Positions 16,760 through 25,300 are shown, numbered from the stretch's first letter. The stretch is DNA of 34,844 nt from JANOAR01 sp031411235 (GCA_031411235.1 JANOAR010000161.1:1-34844), one strand, 5' to 3'. The notes: generated by a model from the sequence alone, not told the origin. A program made the numbers and translations.

Positions 16760-18162
16760 TGAATCCCATGCTTACACCAAGATCAAACGCTCCGATGCGC
16801 CCTCTGCTCTACCTTTCACTCCTCATCACCGCAGCCTCTGCCGCTGATCCCGTCATCACCTATGACGAGCACATAAAGCCTCTCTTTCGCGAGCACTGCC
16901 TTAAGTGCCATGGCGACGACGAGCAGAAGGCCGACCTCAATCTCTCCACCCATGCCACGGCTTTAAAAGGCGGCAGCGGAGGAGTCGCCGTCGTGGCTGG
17001 ACGTGCGAGCACCAGTCTGCTTTTTCAGGCCATCACGGCGGAGGCCGATGACGAACGTATGCCACCGAAGAAAGCCCCATTGCCAGCGGCGCAGATTGAA
17101 CTCATCCGCCAATGGATCCAAGGTGGACTCCGCGAGTCAGCGAACAGCAAGTCCCTCGCTGCCTCCCGCGACACCACCTTCCAACCCGTGGCCATCACCA
17201 CCGATGCTGGCCCCGCGCCGATGCCCGAGAATCTGCCTGCCTTCACCCCACCCACGACGAAGCGCCCGCTGCCGATCCTCTCCATGGCGGCCAGTCCCCG
17301 TGCGCCGTTGATCGCTGTCGCAGGCCATGAGCACGTTCGGTTGCTCGATGCCACGACGCAGCAGCAACTCGGCGCACTCGCCTTCCCCGAAGGCCAGCCC
17401 AACGTCATCCGCTTCAGCCGCGATGGCCGCGTGCTCATGGTCGCGGGTGGCAAGCCCGTGCAATCCGGCAGCGTTGTTCTATTCGACATCAAAACCGGCA
17501 AACGCCTCGCCACCATCGGCGATGAAACCGACGCCGTGCTAGCCGCCGACCTCAGCCCCGATCAGCAACTCATCGCGCTCGGCGGCTCTGGAAAAGTCAT
17601 CAAGGTCTATGGCACTCGCGATGGCAAACAGCGCTATAAACTCACCAAGCACACCGACTGGATCACCAGCCTGAGCTTCAGCCCCGACGGTAATATGTTA
17701 GCCAGTGCCGATCGCGCAGGCGGCATTCATTTATGGGATCCTACCAGTGGAGGCATCCTGCTATCACTTGCCGAACACAAAGCCTCGGTGCGTGCGCTCG
17801 CCTGGCGCAGCGACAGCCGAATGCTCGCCAGCGGCGGCGAAGATGGGCAACTCATCTGGTGGGATACCAAAGACGGCTGGCCCACCATCACTAAAACCAA
17901 TGCCCACCCGCCCACGCGCCCTGCAGGCTACTACGGCAAACTCGCAAATGGTGTCCTAGCCCTAGCTTTTGGGCCGCATGGCGAACTCCTCAGCGCCGGT
18001 CGCGACAAACAAGCCCGCCTCTGGGCCGCCGATGGCCGCGCCATGAAAGCCTTCCCCACCGACGCTGCCTTGCCCCTGCAAACCAGCATCACCCAAGACG
18101 GGAAATCCCTTTTCGCCGGTGATGACAGCGGCAGCGTAAGATGCTGGTCGGCAGCGCCTTGA
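16756..18162 (+). CDS. Exported cytochrome-c / WD40 repeat protein
   Basis: 468 residues from this start. The ATG at 16756 overlaps the preceding TGA (ATGA), which points to translational coupling. An alternative start at 16795 gives a cleaner signal peptide (MRPLLYLSLLITAASA) and is equally plausible. The heme site CLKCH is at residues 48-52 within a Planctomycete-type cytochrome domain (YDEHIKPLFREHC, DERMPPKKAPL, LIRQWIQGG). From ~170 to the end there are about seven WD40-like blades (LSFSPDGNMLASADRAGGIHLWD, in part; LAWRSDSRMLASGGEDGQL; FGPHGELLSAGRDKQARLW). It is the last gene of the operon. The combination of cytochrome and propeller is common in Verrucomicrobia and often placed next to DUF1501/DUF1549 genes. 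Confidence 0.9.
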   Translation: MMNPMLTPRSNAPMRPLLYLSLLITAASAADPVITYDEHIKPLFREHCLKCHGDDEQKADLNLSTHATALKGGSGGVAVVAGRASTSLLFQAITAEADDERMPPKKAPLPAAQIELIRQWIQGGLRESANSKSLAASRDTTFQPVAITTDAGPAPMPENLPAFTPPTTKRPLPILSMAASPRAPLIAVAGHEHVRLLDATTQQQLGALAFPEGQPNVIRFSRDGRVLMVAGGKPVQSGSVVLFDIKTGKRLATIGDETDAVLAADLSPDQQLIALGGSGKVIKVYGTRDGKQRYKLTKHTDWITSLSFSPDGNMLASADRAGGIHLWDPTSGGILLSLAEHKASVRALAWRSDSRMLASGGEDGQLIWWDTKDGWPTITKTNAHPPTRPAGYYGKLANGVLALAFGPHGELLSAGRDKQARLWAADGRAMKAFPTDAALPLQTSITQDGKSLFAGDDSGSVRCWSAAP

Positions 18163-18330
18163 GCCGCAACGTCCCAAGGCTCTGCTGGCCACGTTGGAGT
18201 ACGAGGCTTGAGCCGATTTGTCCTCGTAGCGACCTGACCTCTATCCATCAGCACACGCGCCTTCCGTGAGGCACGGCAGTGGCACAGGATCATCGGTGAT
18301 TTCACAACCCGCAGCAGGCCAAAGCCCTTC

Positions 18331-18519
18331 CAAAAAGGAACAAACCCACCGCGATTTGTCACAGACCGAAGCCGATTTTCCACAAACCGATGACGATTTT
18401 CCACAAAGTCATCGCGATTTTCCAGCTTTCCAACGCGATTTGCCACAAATTAGCGCCCTTTCGCGACAAAGCAGACCCGATTTTTCACAAAGTGAAGACC
18501 ATTTCCCTCATTTTCATCA
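18331..18519 (+). repeat. Nine 21-bp direct repeats with DnaA-box-like cores
   Basis: Units begin every 21 bases at 18331, 18352, 18373, 18394, 18415, 18436, 18457, 18478 and 18499. The best conserved half is CGATTTTCCACAAA; the remaining 7 bases vary. Cores are TTTTCCACA (18376-18384 and 18397-18405), TTTTTCACA (18481-18489), TTTGCCACA (18439-18447) and TTTGTCACA (18355-18363). TTTTCCACA differs from the classical DnaA box TTATCCACA by one base. The first, seventh and ninth units are degenerate. A 21-bp period puts all cores on one DNA face and would read as a 7-residue protein repeat if translated. Whether DnaA or another protein binds is unknown. Confidence 0.8.
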
Positions 18520-18534
18520 GAAAAAGGAGCCTCC

Positions 18535-18584
18535 CCATCCGTGGCCATCCGTGGCCATCCGTGTTCATCCGTGTTCATCCGTGG
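18535..18584 (+). repeat. Five 10-bp tandem repeats
   Basis: Five head-to-tail units of YCATCCGTGK (CCATCCGTGG twice, CCATCCGTGT, TCATCCGTGT, TCATCCGTGG), exactly 10 bases each, 15 bases after the end of the 21-bp array. Similar CATCCGTG strings are familiar to me from intergenic DNA of several environmental phyla; their function is not known. Confidence 0.85.
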
Positions 18585-18638
18585 TTGCCCTGCAATAACC
18601 TGCAAAGACGACACCGCAAAAAGTCATGGAGGGCCGGA

Positions 18639-18914
18639 ATGATTGACGATTGATGAGCAAGGAATGCCGATTGCTGAAGGTGTGAACCTCTGAAAACCGA
18701 ACCTCAGACCGGCCTTCCCCCCTTGGTCAAGCGTTCAGCAGCGAAAAGGCCCCTACTTCAACAATCGGCACTCCTTGCTCATCAATCGTCAATCTCAGGG
18801 CGCACCAGTCTCTCGACAGTGTCCTGGTAAAATCCTGAACCGCCTTTCAGCAGCGAGAATGCCCCCTAATTCAACAATCGGCACTCCTTGCTCATCAATC
18901 GTCAATCTCAGGGC
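18639..18914. repeat. Three dispersed copies of a 40-45-bp repeat (one inverted, two direct)
   Basis: Two identical 45-bp direct copies at 18757-18801 and 18870-18914, beginning TTCAACAATCGGCACTCC, lie 113 bases apart. Similarity extends upstream of each (TTCAGCAGCGARAA...), giving ~75-bp imperfect copies. A third, inverted copy lies at 18639-18678 (reverse complement of CAATCGGCATTCCTTGCTCA and its flank). The arrangement can form a large stem between the first copy and either of the others. Confidence 0.8.
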
Positions 18915-19013
18915 ACACCGGACTCTCGAATGACTTTTTTGCGATGTCGTCCGCAAATGCCGAGCCGCCTATCACGCCTCCACCCGTTTTTGACACGAAA
19001 GCCCTGCCCGTCC

Positions 19014-19372
19014 GGCTCATCCGGGAAGTGCGGGCGCTGGGCTGTAGCATGGCGCGGCGACGAAGGGCAGGCTCATGCAGCATCCAGCGCCAGCGAGCCC
19101 TGGGGCGAAGCCTTCTGGAGTGCGGCTGGTGGTGGGGGTCGCGGGGGCTGCCGCTGCCGCTGTCTTCGCAGCGTGGGGCTGGCGAGGTGGCGTGGGGCTT
19201 CGTCATCGCCCATCGCTGGGGTGGTTATCAGGGATGGGCTTTTCGTGAGTCTTTCGCTCCGCACAGAGCGGCAGCCCCCGATGCCCCCACCGCCAGCCGC
19301 ACTCCAGAAGGCTTCGCCCAATCATGCCCAGCGCTCGATGCTGCCCAGCGCCTGAACTTCCCGGATGAACCC
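19014..19372. repeat. ~360-bp imperfect palindromic element
   Basis: Two nested pairs of inverted arms. The inner pair is 19101-19155 and 19267-19320 (about 50 of 54 positions pair; conserved part GCGAAGCCTTCTGGAGTGCG and its complement). The outer pair is about 19014-19050 and 19336-19372 (TCATCCGGGAAG and complement, with several mismatches). The central 111 bases are unpaired. There is no transposase and no evident target duplication, so it could be a non-autonomous palindromic repeat or MITE-like relic. Confidence 0.7.
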
Positions 19373-19459
19373 GCGCCCCGACCTCGAAGTAAATTCCCCC
19401 TTGCCAAACTCTTGATGCCATCCACAGATCGCACCCGTCAGCGAACCCAACCAAACGCC

Positions 19460-20206
19460 ATGCCGGACTCACCTACACCACCCGCCCCGCCCTCGCCGCC
19501 TACACCCGCCAGCGGAGGCCAGCCACCAGGAGATTTCAACCTGGGCCAATTGGAAACCATCCGCAAGAGCGAGGGCCTGGCCCGCGCCGCGAGCAAAGCC
19601 GAATACAGCCCCATCCTCATCGAGGACGGGCTCGCCGCAGACACCCCAGCGCAGCTCCTCGCCCAGTGCGAGGCCTGGCGCGGCTTCAGCGGCGACGCCG
19701 TGGGAGCCACCACCGACAAGGAAGAGCACTCCGGCCTCGGCGACGACGCCGAGACCGTCTTGAAGCGCCATATCGAATACTTCCGCGGCAAGGCCCGCCT
19801 CGCCATCACCCAGCACCCCGCCTGGAAGGACGCCGAAACCAGCGCTTTCCGCGCCCGCTATTTCATCAACAAAAACATCTTCACCAGCCGCGCCCTCACC
19901 GAGCAGGCCGCCCGCGACATCCTCGCCAACGCCGCCGAAGACAGCCTCCCCGGCGTCACCCCCGCCCGCCTTCAGGCCGGCAACGCCGCCCTGGCCGCCT
20001 ACATCGGCACCGAGAGCCCTCAGAGCGACGCCCAAAGCAAAGCCACCCAGCTGCGCCAAAAACGCGACACCGCCTTCGCCGAAGCCCTCCGCCTCAGACA
20101 CGAAATCCAATTCGCCGCCGACACCGCCTGGCCCTGGTGGGACGACGCCCATCTGGCGATAAGAAGAGAATTCCTGCTGCCCGCCGGAAGGGCGTTTGTG
20201 GGGTGA
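19460..20206 (+). CDS. Hypothetical protein with proline-rich N terminus
   Basis: 248 residues from the ATG at 19460. The first ~25 residues are Pro/Ser/Thr/Gly rich (PTPPAPPSPPTPASGG); the rest is mainly helical and charged, with Trp-containing segments (CEAWRGFSG, AWPWWDDAHLAIRREFLLP). No signal peptide, membrane segment or known domain is recognised. An in-frame extension upstream to 18944 exists but would translate the palindromic element, so I chose the later start. GC-rich codon use fits the chromosomal background. It is separated by the repeat district from the operon before it and by ~195 bases from the AT-richer genes after it. Confidence 0.65.
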   Translation: MPDSPTPPAPPSPPTPASGGQPPGDFNLGQLETIRKSEGLARAASKAEYSPILIEDGLAADTPAQLLAQCEAWRGFSGDAVGATTDKEEHSGLGDDAETVLKRHIEYFRGKARLAITQHPAWKDAETSAFRARYFINKNIFTSRALTEQAARDILANAAEDSLPGVTPARLQAGNAALAAYIGTESPQSDAQSKATQLRQKRDTAFAEALRLRHEIQFAADTAWPWWDDAHLAIRREFLLPAGRAFVG

Positions 20207-20401
20207 GGTAAGATGGCTCCCATGAGCAAGTTTGGTGCAAAGCACAGAATCGACAAACCCGAAGAATTTGCCGAAATATCCATTTCCACTGATTAACTGA
20301 TCATTAGAAGCACCAAAGCTGAAGCCTTCCCAGCAATAATCTAATTTCATTATGGCGGCACCAATGTCGCTCAATACAATGTTCGCAAAAAAACAAAACC
20401 T

Positions 20402-20950
20402 ATGACCAAACGCCCAAAAGTAGTCGCCGCAATGGCGTTTTTAATTGAAGATGTGCAGGGACTGCTTCTCTCACGATATGCGTTTGAGGATACTATTCGG
20501 CGCTGGCACTCGAAAGAGATTCCAACGAATGATCTGAACGGCTTGATTGTCGCTACAACTTTGGAGAGTCTCGAACGAGACATCATTTCGACCCTATACA
20601 GACTTGATGCTGACGAACATGTTTCATATCACTCAGTTAAAAAGTGTTGGGCGGAACTAGATTTGACAGGGCCAGAGAATGACGAAATAGCAGCCTCAAT
20701 AAAACACTTTCGTTCGAAGCTCTCTGCCGTGAAGACGCGTCGGAACGACTACATCGCACATGTCGTAAAACGTTTTGACGGAACGCTTCCGTCACCAATA
20801 GATTTTGGTGACCTAATTGATACCGCTGTAGATACGCTTTCCATTATTTTGGGAGAGCCCTTTCGCTATACGCTCGATTTTCCAGGCAAGGGAGTCGCAA
20901 TTAGTTTCAATTCTCCGATTACGGAAACACCATTGAAATGCAACGCTTGA
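20402..20950 (+). CDS. HEPN-like protein, AbiU2 type (possible defence RNase)
   Basis: 182 residues, all-helical in appearance. The segment RRNDYIAHVVKRFDG places R114-N115 and H120 in the RN-x4-H arrangement typical of HEPN ribonuclease domains, here in the form seen in AbiU2-like abortive-infection proteins. A preceding long helix (residues ~92-113, with KHFRSKLSAVKT) also fits that fold. Residues ~40-75 form the other helical hairpin. Base composition (roughly 40-47% GC in sampled lines) is well below the neighbouring operon, which suggests transfer. It is followed by a permuted NlpC/P60-like gene 57 bases on. HEPN assignment rests on one motif and overall helical pattern; RNase activity and a defence role are inference. 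Confidence 0.55.
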   Translation: MTKRPKVVAAMAFLIEDVQGLLLSRYAFEDTIRRWHSKEIPTNDLNGLIVATTLESLERDIISTLYRLDADEHVSYHSVKKCWAELDLTGPENDEIAASIKHFRSKLSAVKTRRNDYIAHVVKRFDGTLPSPIDFGDLIDTAVDTLSIILGEPFRYTLDFPGKGVAISFNSPITETPLKCNA

Positions 20951-21007
20951 ACGCAAACAAGAGGGCGAACGCGTGCCAGAGCTTGAGCGTTCGTTAGCCG
21001 AAAGAAG

Positions 21008-21691
21008 ATGCACATCTCCATGAAGATCATTCCAAGTAGTTTGCTAAGAACTGGCGATGTCATCCTATCTCTGAGAGAGGGGGTAAAAGCCGATAAGGTT
21101 GCTAGTCTCACAAATAGCAGGTACACACACGCTGCAATTTGCTATGACAATGACTTGGTAGCAGAGGTAGCAGGACGCGCCGCGAAGACTCCCCAAAGTG
21201 AGTTCTTGGCGCAATCTCCTTACCACGCAGTCTTCCGGCAACTCGACCAATGGACGAATGCCCGAGTTGCTCGTTTACGGAGCTTTGTTGACACTCTGAT
21301 TGAGAACGGTAGCGCCTATGATGGGCACGGGTTTAAAACGTTCTTGAAGCGGAAGCAAGAGCACTTTGAGTCCATCCAGGAGAAGGTCTGGCAGTATTTC
21401 TCCGGCAGCCCAGAGACGGACCCCGCCCCGAAGAGCAAGTTCTTTTGCTCCGAGTTTGTAGCCGCATGCCTCGTTGCCTCCGGCCACATCGCGCCATCTG
21501 CAGCTGTGATTTATCAAGCTGACACCTTCTCGCCTGGGGACATCGGGCGCGATCATGCATTTGGATATTTTGTCGGTTACATCACGAAGGACTCTAGTGT
21601 CACGGTGCCGGATGACGACGAGTTCGCGAATAAGACTCTATTCACAGATATTCTTCTGAGTCACCATTCAACAAGCCAAAAAGACGGCTAA
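21008..21691 (+). CDS. Permuted NlpC/P60-like (YiiX/LRAT-type) papain-fold protein
   Basis: 227 residues. Family pattern: GDVILSLREG at ~16-25, SRYTHAAICYDND at ~37-49 with the candidate catalytic His H41, then VAEV, and near the C terminus FFCSEFVAACLV with candidate nucleophile C147 and E149. His before Cys is the order of the circularly permuted NlpC/P60 group (YiiX, YaeF, LRAT-like), whose members cleave or transfer amide or ester bonds in peptidoglycan or lipids. There is no signal peptide, so it appears cytoplasmic. The start could be M1 (21008) or M5 (21020). The gene is AT-richer than the genome background and sits between the HEPN-like gene and a 59-residue gene, all same strand. Confidence 0.75.
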   Translation: MHISMKIIPSSLLRTGDVILSLREGVKADKVASLTNSRYTHAAICYDNDLVAEVAGRAAKTPQSEFLAQSPYHAVFRQLDQWTNARVARLRSFVDTLIENGSAYDGHGFKTFLKRKQEHFESIQEKVWQYFSGSPETDPAPKSKFFCSEFVAACLVASGHIAPSAAVIYQADTFSPGDIGRDHAFGYFVGYITKDSSVTVPDDDEFANKTLFTDILLSHHSTSQKDG

Positions 21692-21725
21692 CAACTTAAA
21701 ACCACAAACACCAAAGACCCCAACA

Positions 21726-21905
21726 ATGAGTGATGAAATTGAAATTGATAAAATCGTTGAGCAACTTGCTGAAGAAGAACGTGCTCTTCGCGCATCTGCG
21801 CCAGAACGAATGATAAAGGCTCTGGTGATGCGACTGGAGTCCCAAGGAACGAAATTAACCCCTGAACAGATTGCCAGCATACGGAAGCGTATCGTCATTC
21901 TCTAG
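21726..21905 (+). CDS. Small charged helical protein (59 residues)
   Basis: A compact open frame MSDEIEIDKIVEQL... ending in TPEQIASIRKRIVIL. It is strongly charged and predicted as two helices (residues ~6-20 and ~25-37) plus a short C-terminal helix. No family is recognised. It begins 34 bases after the permuted papain-like gene, same strand and same composition, so cotranscription is likely. A role as partner or antidote of the neighbours is possible but only positional. Confidence 0.5.
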   Translation: MSDEIEIDKIVEQLAEEERALRASAPERMIKALVMRLESQGTKLTPEQIASIRKRIVIL

Positions 21906-22022
21906 CTTCCTAGCAGCAGTCACAGAACAGGGATACCAAACGCCCAAAATGGCGATGCTGACAATCTGCCCCAGAACCTAGGCTGAACAAAGGCACTATG
22001 TTACTCACCCGTTAAAAATATT

Positions 22023-22346
22023 ATGAAACTACTCCGATTTGGCGTCACCTTATGTGCAATTGCCGTTTGTTCTGCAATCTCTGCGAATGCAGCGGTCACC
22101 ATTGATCCTCCCAGCCGTACGTTTGCCAAGGAAGGCGGATCGGGATCCATTCTGACGGCGGGAAGCGGCACTTGGACTGCCACGACTGCCACTTCTTGGA
22201 TCACTCTCAACAGGGCCACGGCTAGCGCTGGGACTTCCTGCATCTACACGGTCAATGCCAATTTTCGGCTGATACCCGGCAGGGGACGATTGTTTTGGAC
22301 GGAAACACGCACACGGTCATCGAGACTGGATATCCGGCTACGCTGA
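22023..22346 (+). CDS. N-terminal fragment of giant adhesin (signal peptide plus half a BACON domain)
   Basis: Starts with a good Sec signal peptide (MKLLRFGVTLCAIAVCSAIS, cleavage near ANA-AV at 23) and reads into a BACON-type domain (VTIDPPSRTFAKEGGSGS, WTATTATSWITLNRATASAG, YTVNANF). At the T run 22262-22265 the frame is lost: the continuation SADTRQGTIVLDGNTHT is found one frame back in the long downstream frame. After the break this frame translates out-of-frame sequence and stops at 22346. One extra T in the run would join the two parts. The pieces were therefore one gene; the break is a real mutation, a phase-variable tract or a sequencing error. Confidence 0.75.
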   Translation: MKLLRFGVTLCAIAVCSAISANAAVTIDPPSRTFAKEGGSGSILTAGSGTWTATTATSWITLNRATASAGTSCIYTVNANFRLIPGRGRLFWTETRTRSSRLDIRLR

Positions 22347-25300
22347 CACCCAACTTGGTGAACACTGACCACAATGGCACATCTGGCACGATCAGCGTGA
22401 ATGCGTCGGCGGGGGTTTCATGGACTGCTGTCTCCAACTTGCCCTGGCTGACACTTTCCCCGAGTTCGGGCACTGGGTTTGGCACGGTCACCTATTCCAT
22501 TGCGTCGTACGCTAACGTCGCCACGCAGACGGGACTGGCCACCATTGCCGGTCAGACGTTTACCGTGAATCAGACGGGTGTGGCTGTCGTTGTCAGCCCA
22601 GCCACCGTGAGCAAGGGACAAGGGAGCGACATTATTCTTCTGGACCTCACGGCCCTAGCCACCACCAACTGGACGATTTCGCCGCAAGTGCCCTGGATTT
22701 CCGTGGTCGATGGAGGCAGCGGACAGGGCAGTTCGGCCATTGTCCTGGCGGCGTCTTCCAACCCAAGTTACCTGGCGCGCACTGGGATGGTCAACTTTGG
22801 CAGCTTCGTGGTCACCGTTACCCAGGATCCCTTGACGACGGCGGCTTTGGACATCAATCCCAAGAACACGACAGCAAGTTACCAGGGGGCGGTTGGCAAT
22901 ATCGCTGTCAGTGCCTCGCCCGATGCGCCTTGGACGGCAAGCAGCCTGAGCCCGTGGATCACCCTCGGAACCGGCAGCAGCAGCGGAATTAGCAACGGCA
23001 ACATTGGCTACGTCGTATCCTCCAATCCGACGATCTCGACACGCACAGGCCAGATTCTCGTTAATGGGCCGCCTCCAAGTTCTAGTGCGCATGATTTTAC
23101 CAGGGGTTTGCTGCTTTGTTTCAATGGCAGAAATGATTTTGCTCGGAGCGCCATCCAAATCAGCGGCCCAAGCAGCTATCCAGTTTTCGACGGCACTTCT
23201 CGCGCCTATCTGCCTGACGCTGCCCGGAAAGCTACGAGCGATTGGGCTTTGGCCTTCACTTTTACCCACAACAGCAATGGGGCAATTCATCAGTTGATGG
23301 GATACAATGCGGGTGGCCAGACTCTGGCGGCATGGGTGGACATTAACAATAATTTAAATGTCCGAGTTGGAACTAATGTGCAAATCATTGGCGATGTGGG
23401 CGTCATGGCTGGCCAGTCGTATTTCGTGCTCATGCAGGGCTCTACATCGGATGTACAAGTGTTTTTGTGCGTGACCGGAAATGCACCAGTACAAAAATTA
23501 GCTTTCACAACTCCGAACAGCATTTTCCCGCCCAATACGAATCTATCACCTGTAGAGATTGGAGGTTCATCATTCCCAACCACAGGAAACTTTGTTGGGA
23601 CGCTTAATTTTCTCAGCGTCCATGACCGCAAACTTACGGGCTTTGAAATCCAAAACTACTTACAAACCACACCTTTCACTGACCTTGGCGGCTCCCCCTT
23701 GTCATCACTGAGTATTCAACGAACAAGTGCGTTGGTTACGCCTGCCGCCGCACTTCTTTTACGAGGTAACATCTTGGATCAGATTTCCGGAGGGGTCAAT
23801 GCAGTGGGCCTTGTTAATACCACTGGTAATCAGTTACTCATGGATTTGTTTGGAAGTTTGGATCGTTACGGCAGACTCGGCGAATCCTTGAAAATACATG
23901 CCAGTGGACAACGGCTCAACAAAAACGGTGGATTCAATTCTCTCAGTTTCTGGGTTAAATCGTCTAACACCCAAAATCAAAACATATGGGGCTTTGGGGC
24001 TACAGGGGGACTTGTTTGGTCTCGACTTAAATACACAGCCAAATCAAATCTCGGCCAAACAATTAATAGTTATCTAAACTCATCCGCAAGCGGCCAAACA
24101 TTTTATTCTATTCACACCGACGCCAACAGTGCAATTTCCATTCAGCAGACAAAAGTGACAGCGGGGGCTTTTTACCCTGATGTTACTCATTCAAATCCAC
24201 CCAACACAGTTTACAATTCACCATATACATATAGTTTGGTTGGATATGATACCGGATGGGATCCAACAAAAAATTCTCAATTATCAACTGGTCAACTTGT
24301 TCCGAATCAGTGGCATCACATCGGGTTGTCGTTATCCGCTTCTGGCGTTGTCACATTAATCCTTGACGGTGTCAATGTCGGATCGATGGCTGGTTTTTCT
24401 AGCGATCTTAGCGGCCAGCAGTTCCAAAATATTGGCGGTGATTCCTATCCAAGTTGGATCAATAAGCCTGCTAGCATGGCCAATTTGGCGAACCAGTCTT
24501 TCGAGGGAGAGATTGACGATGTAGCGATCTATAATGAAGAATTGAGCGAACAGGAAATTCGAGCTTTATTTTCAACTCAGCAGCCGGTGCAGGTGATCCA
24601 CTCTGTCAGCCAGGGAGTAAGCCCGATTACGCTGACGCCAGCGAATCCCATCGCCTCTGCCAATGGCGGAGAGGTGGACACCCAATTGACACTGGCAGAC
24701 AACGTGACCTGGACCGCCTCTTCTGACAGCGCTTGGCTGACCATGCTCTCCAGTGCATCGGGAGCCGGGCCGGGTATTGTCAAATGGCAGGCGGCAACAA
24801 ACCCGACCGTGTATCAGCGGCAGGCAACCGTGACCGTCGCGGGAGCTACGGCGGTGATCAGCCAACTGGGGCGCACCGTTACCGTCTCATCCGGCAGCGT
24901 GGTGCTGTCTCCTGATGGTGGGAGTGTCAACATCAGCGTGAGCGCCGAGGCGGGGGCTAGCTGGAACGCTGTGCCGGTGGATAGCTGGCTCTCGGTGATC
25001 GCCGGGGCCACGGGCGTGGGCACCGGCAGTGTCACCATCGTGGCGGATCCCTATAACCAGACGACCTCCTCCCGGACTGGCACGGTGATCGTGGCGGGAA
25101 AGACGGTGTATGTGACACAGCGGGGATACACGCTAACAGTCTCGCCCACGGCGGCGCAGTTCTACTCCGTCGCGAGCAGCGCGAACATTTCCGTTGCGGC
25201 ACCGGTGAGTGCGATCTGGTCGGCCATCGCCAGTGATCCGTGGATCACCATCACTGGCGGCTTCAATGGCATGGGCACTGGCACGATCTATTACACGGTG

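Larger units (their letters stand above)
18163..19459. other. Gene-free repeat district
   Basis: Almost 1.3 kb without a convincing gene. It contains four kinds of repeat that are listed separately: nine 21-bp units (18331-18519), five 10-bp units (18535-18584), three copies of a 40-45-bp sequence (18639-18914) and a ~360-bp imperfect palindrome (19014-19372). Open frames across it on either strand merely translate these repeats. No terminator with a T run is seen after the operon stop at 18162. Confidence 0.65.

Noticed and set aside
17931..18446. 171-residue minus-strand frame over the end of the WD40 gene
   Set aside because: Half overlaps a confident gene and half translates the 21-bp repeats.
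18352..18519. CRISPR array
   Set aside because: Units are 21 bp end to end with no unique spacers of 30-40 bp and no cas genes nearby.
18331..18519. Chromosomal replication origin
   Set aside because: DnaA-like cores exist, but there is no clear AT-rich unwinding stretch or dnaA gene, and the clamp gene is 15 kb away in an accessory context. Kept only as a finding.
18266..18598. 110-residue frame reading the 21-bp array as heptapeptide repeats
   Set aside because: The opposite strand also reads repeats, no start context is visible, and the frame continues into the 10-bp tandem repeats; treated as a DNA repeat. A coding role is not fully excluded.
18944..19459. N-terminal extension of the hypothetical protein at 19460
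   Set aside because: It would translate the palindromic element, whose sequence is constrained as a repeat, not as protein.
20222..20296. 24-residue frame MSKFGAKHRIDKPEEF... before the HEPN-like gene
   Set aside because: Too short, with no context or coupling to support translation.
22260..22267. Classical programmed -1 frameshift site
   Set aside because: No X-XXY-YYZ heptamer is in frame and I did not see a downstream pseudoknot; slippage on TTT is possible but not demonstrated.
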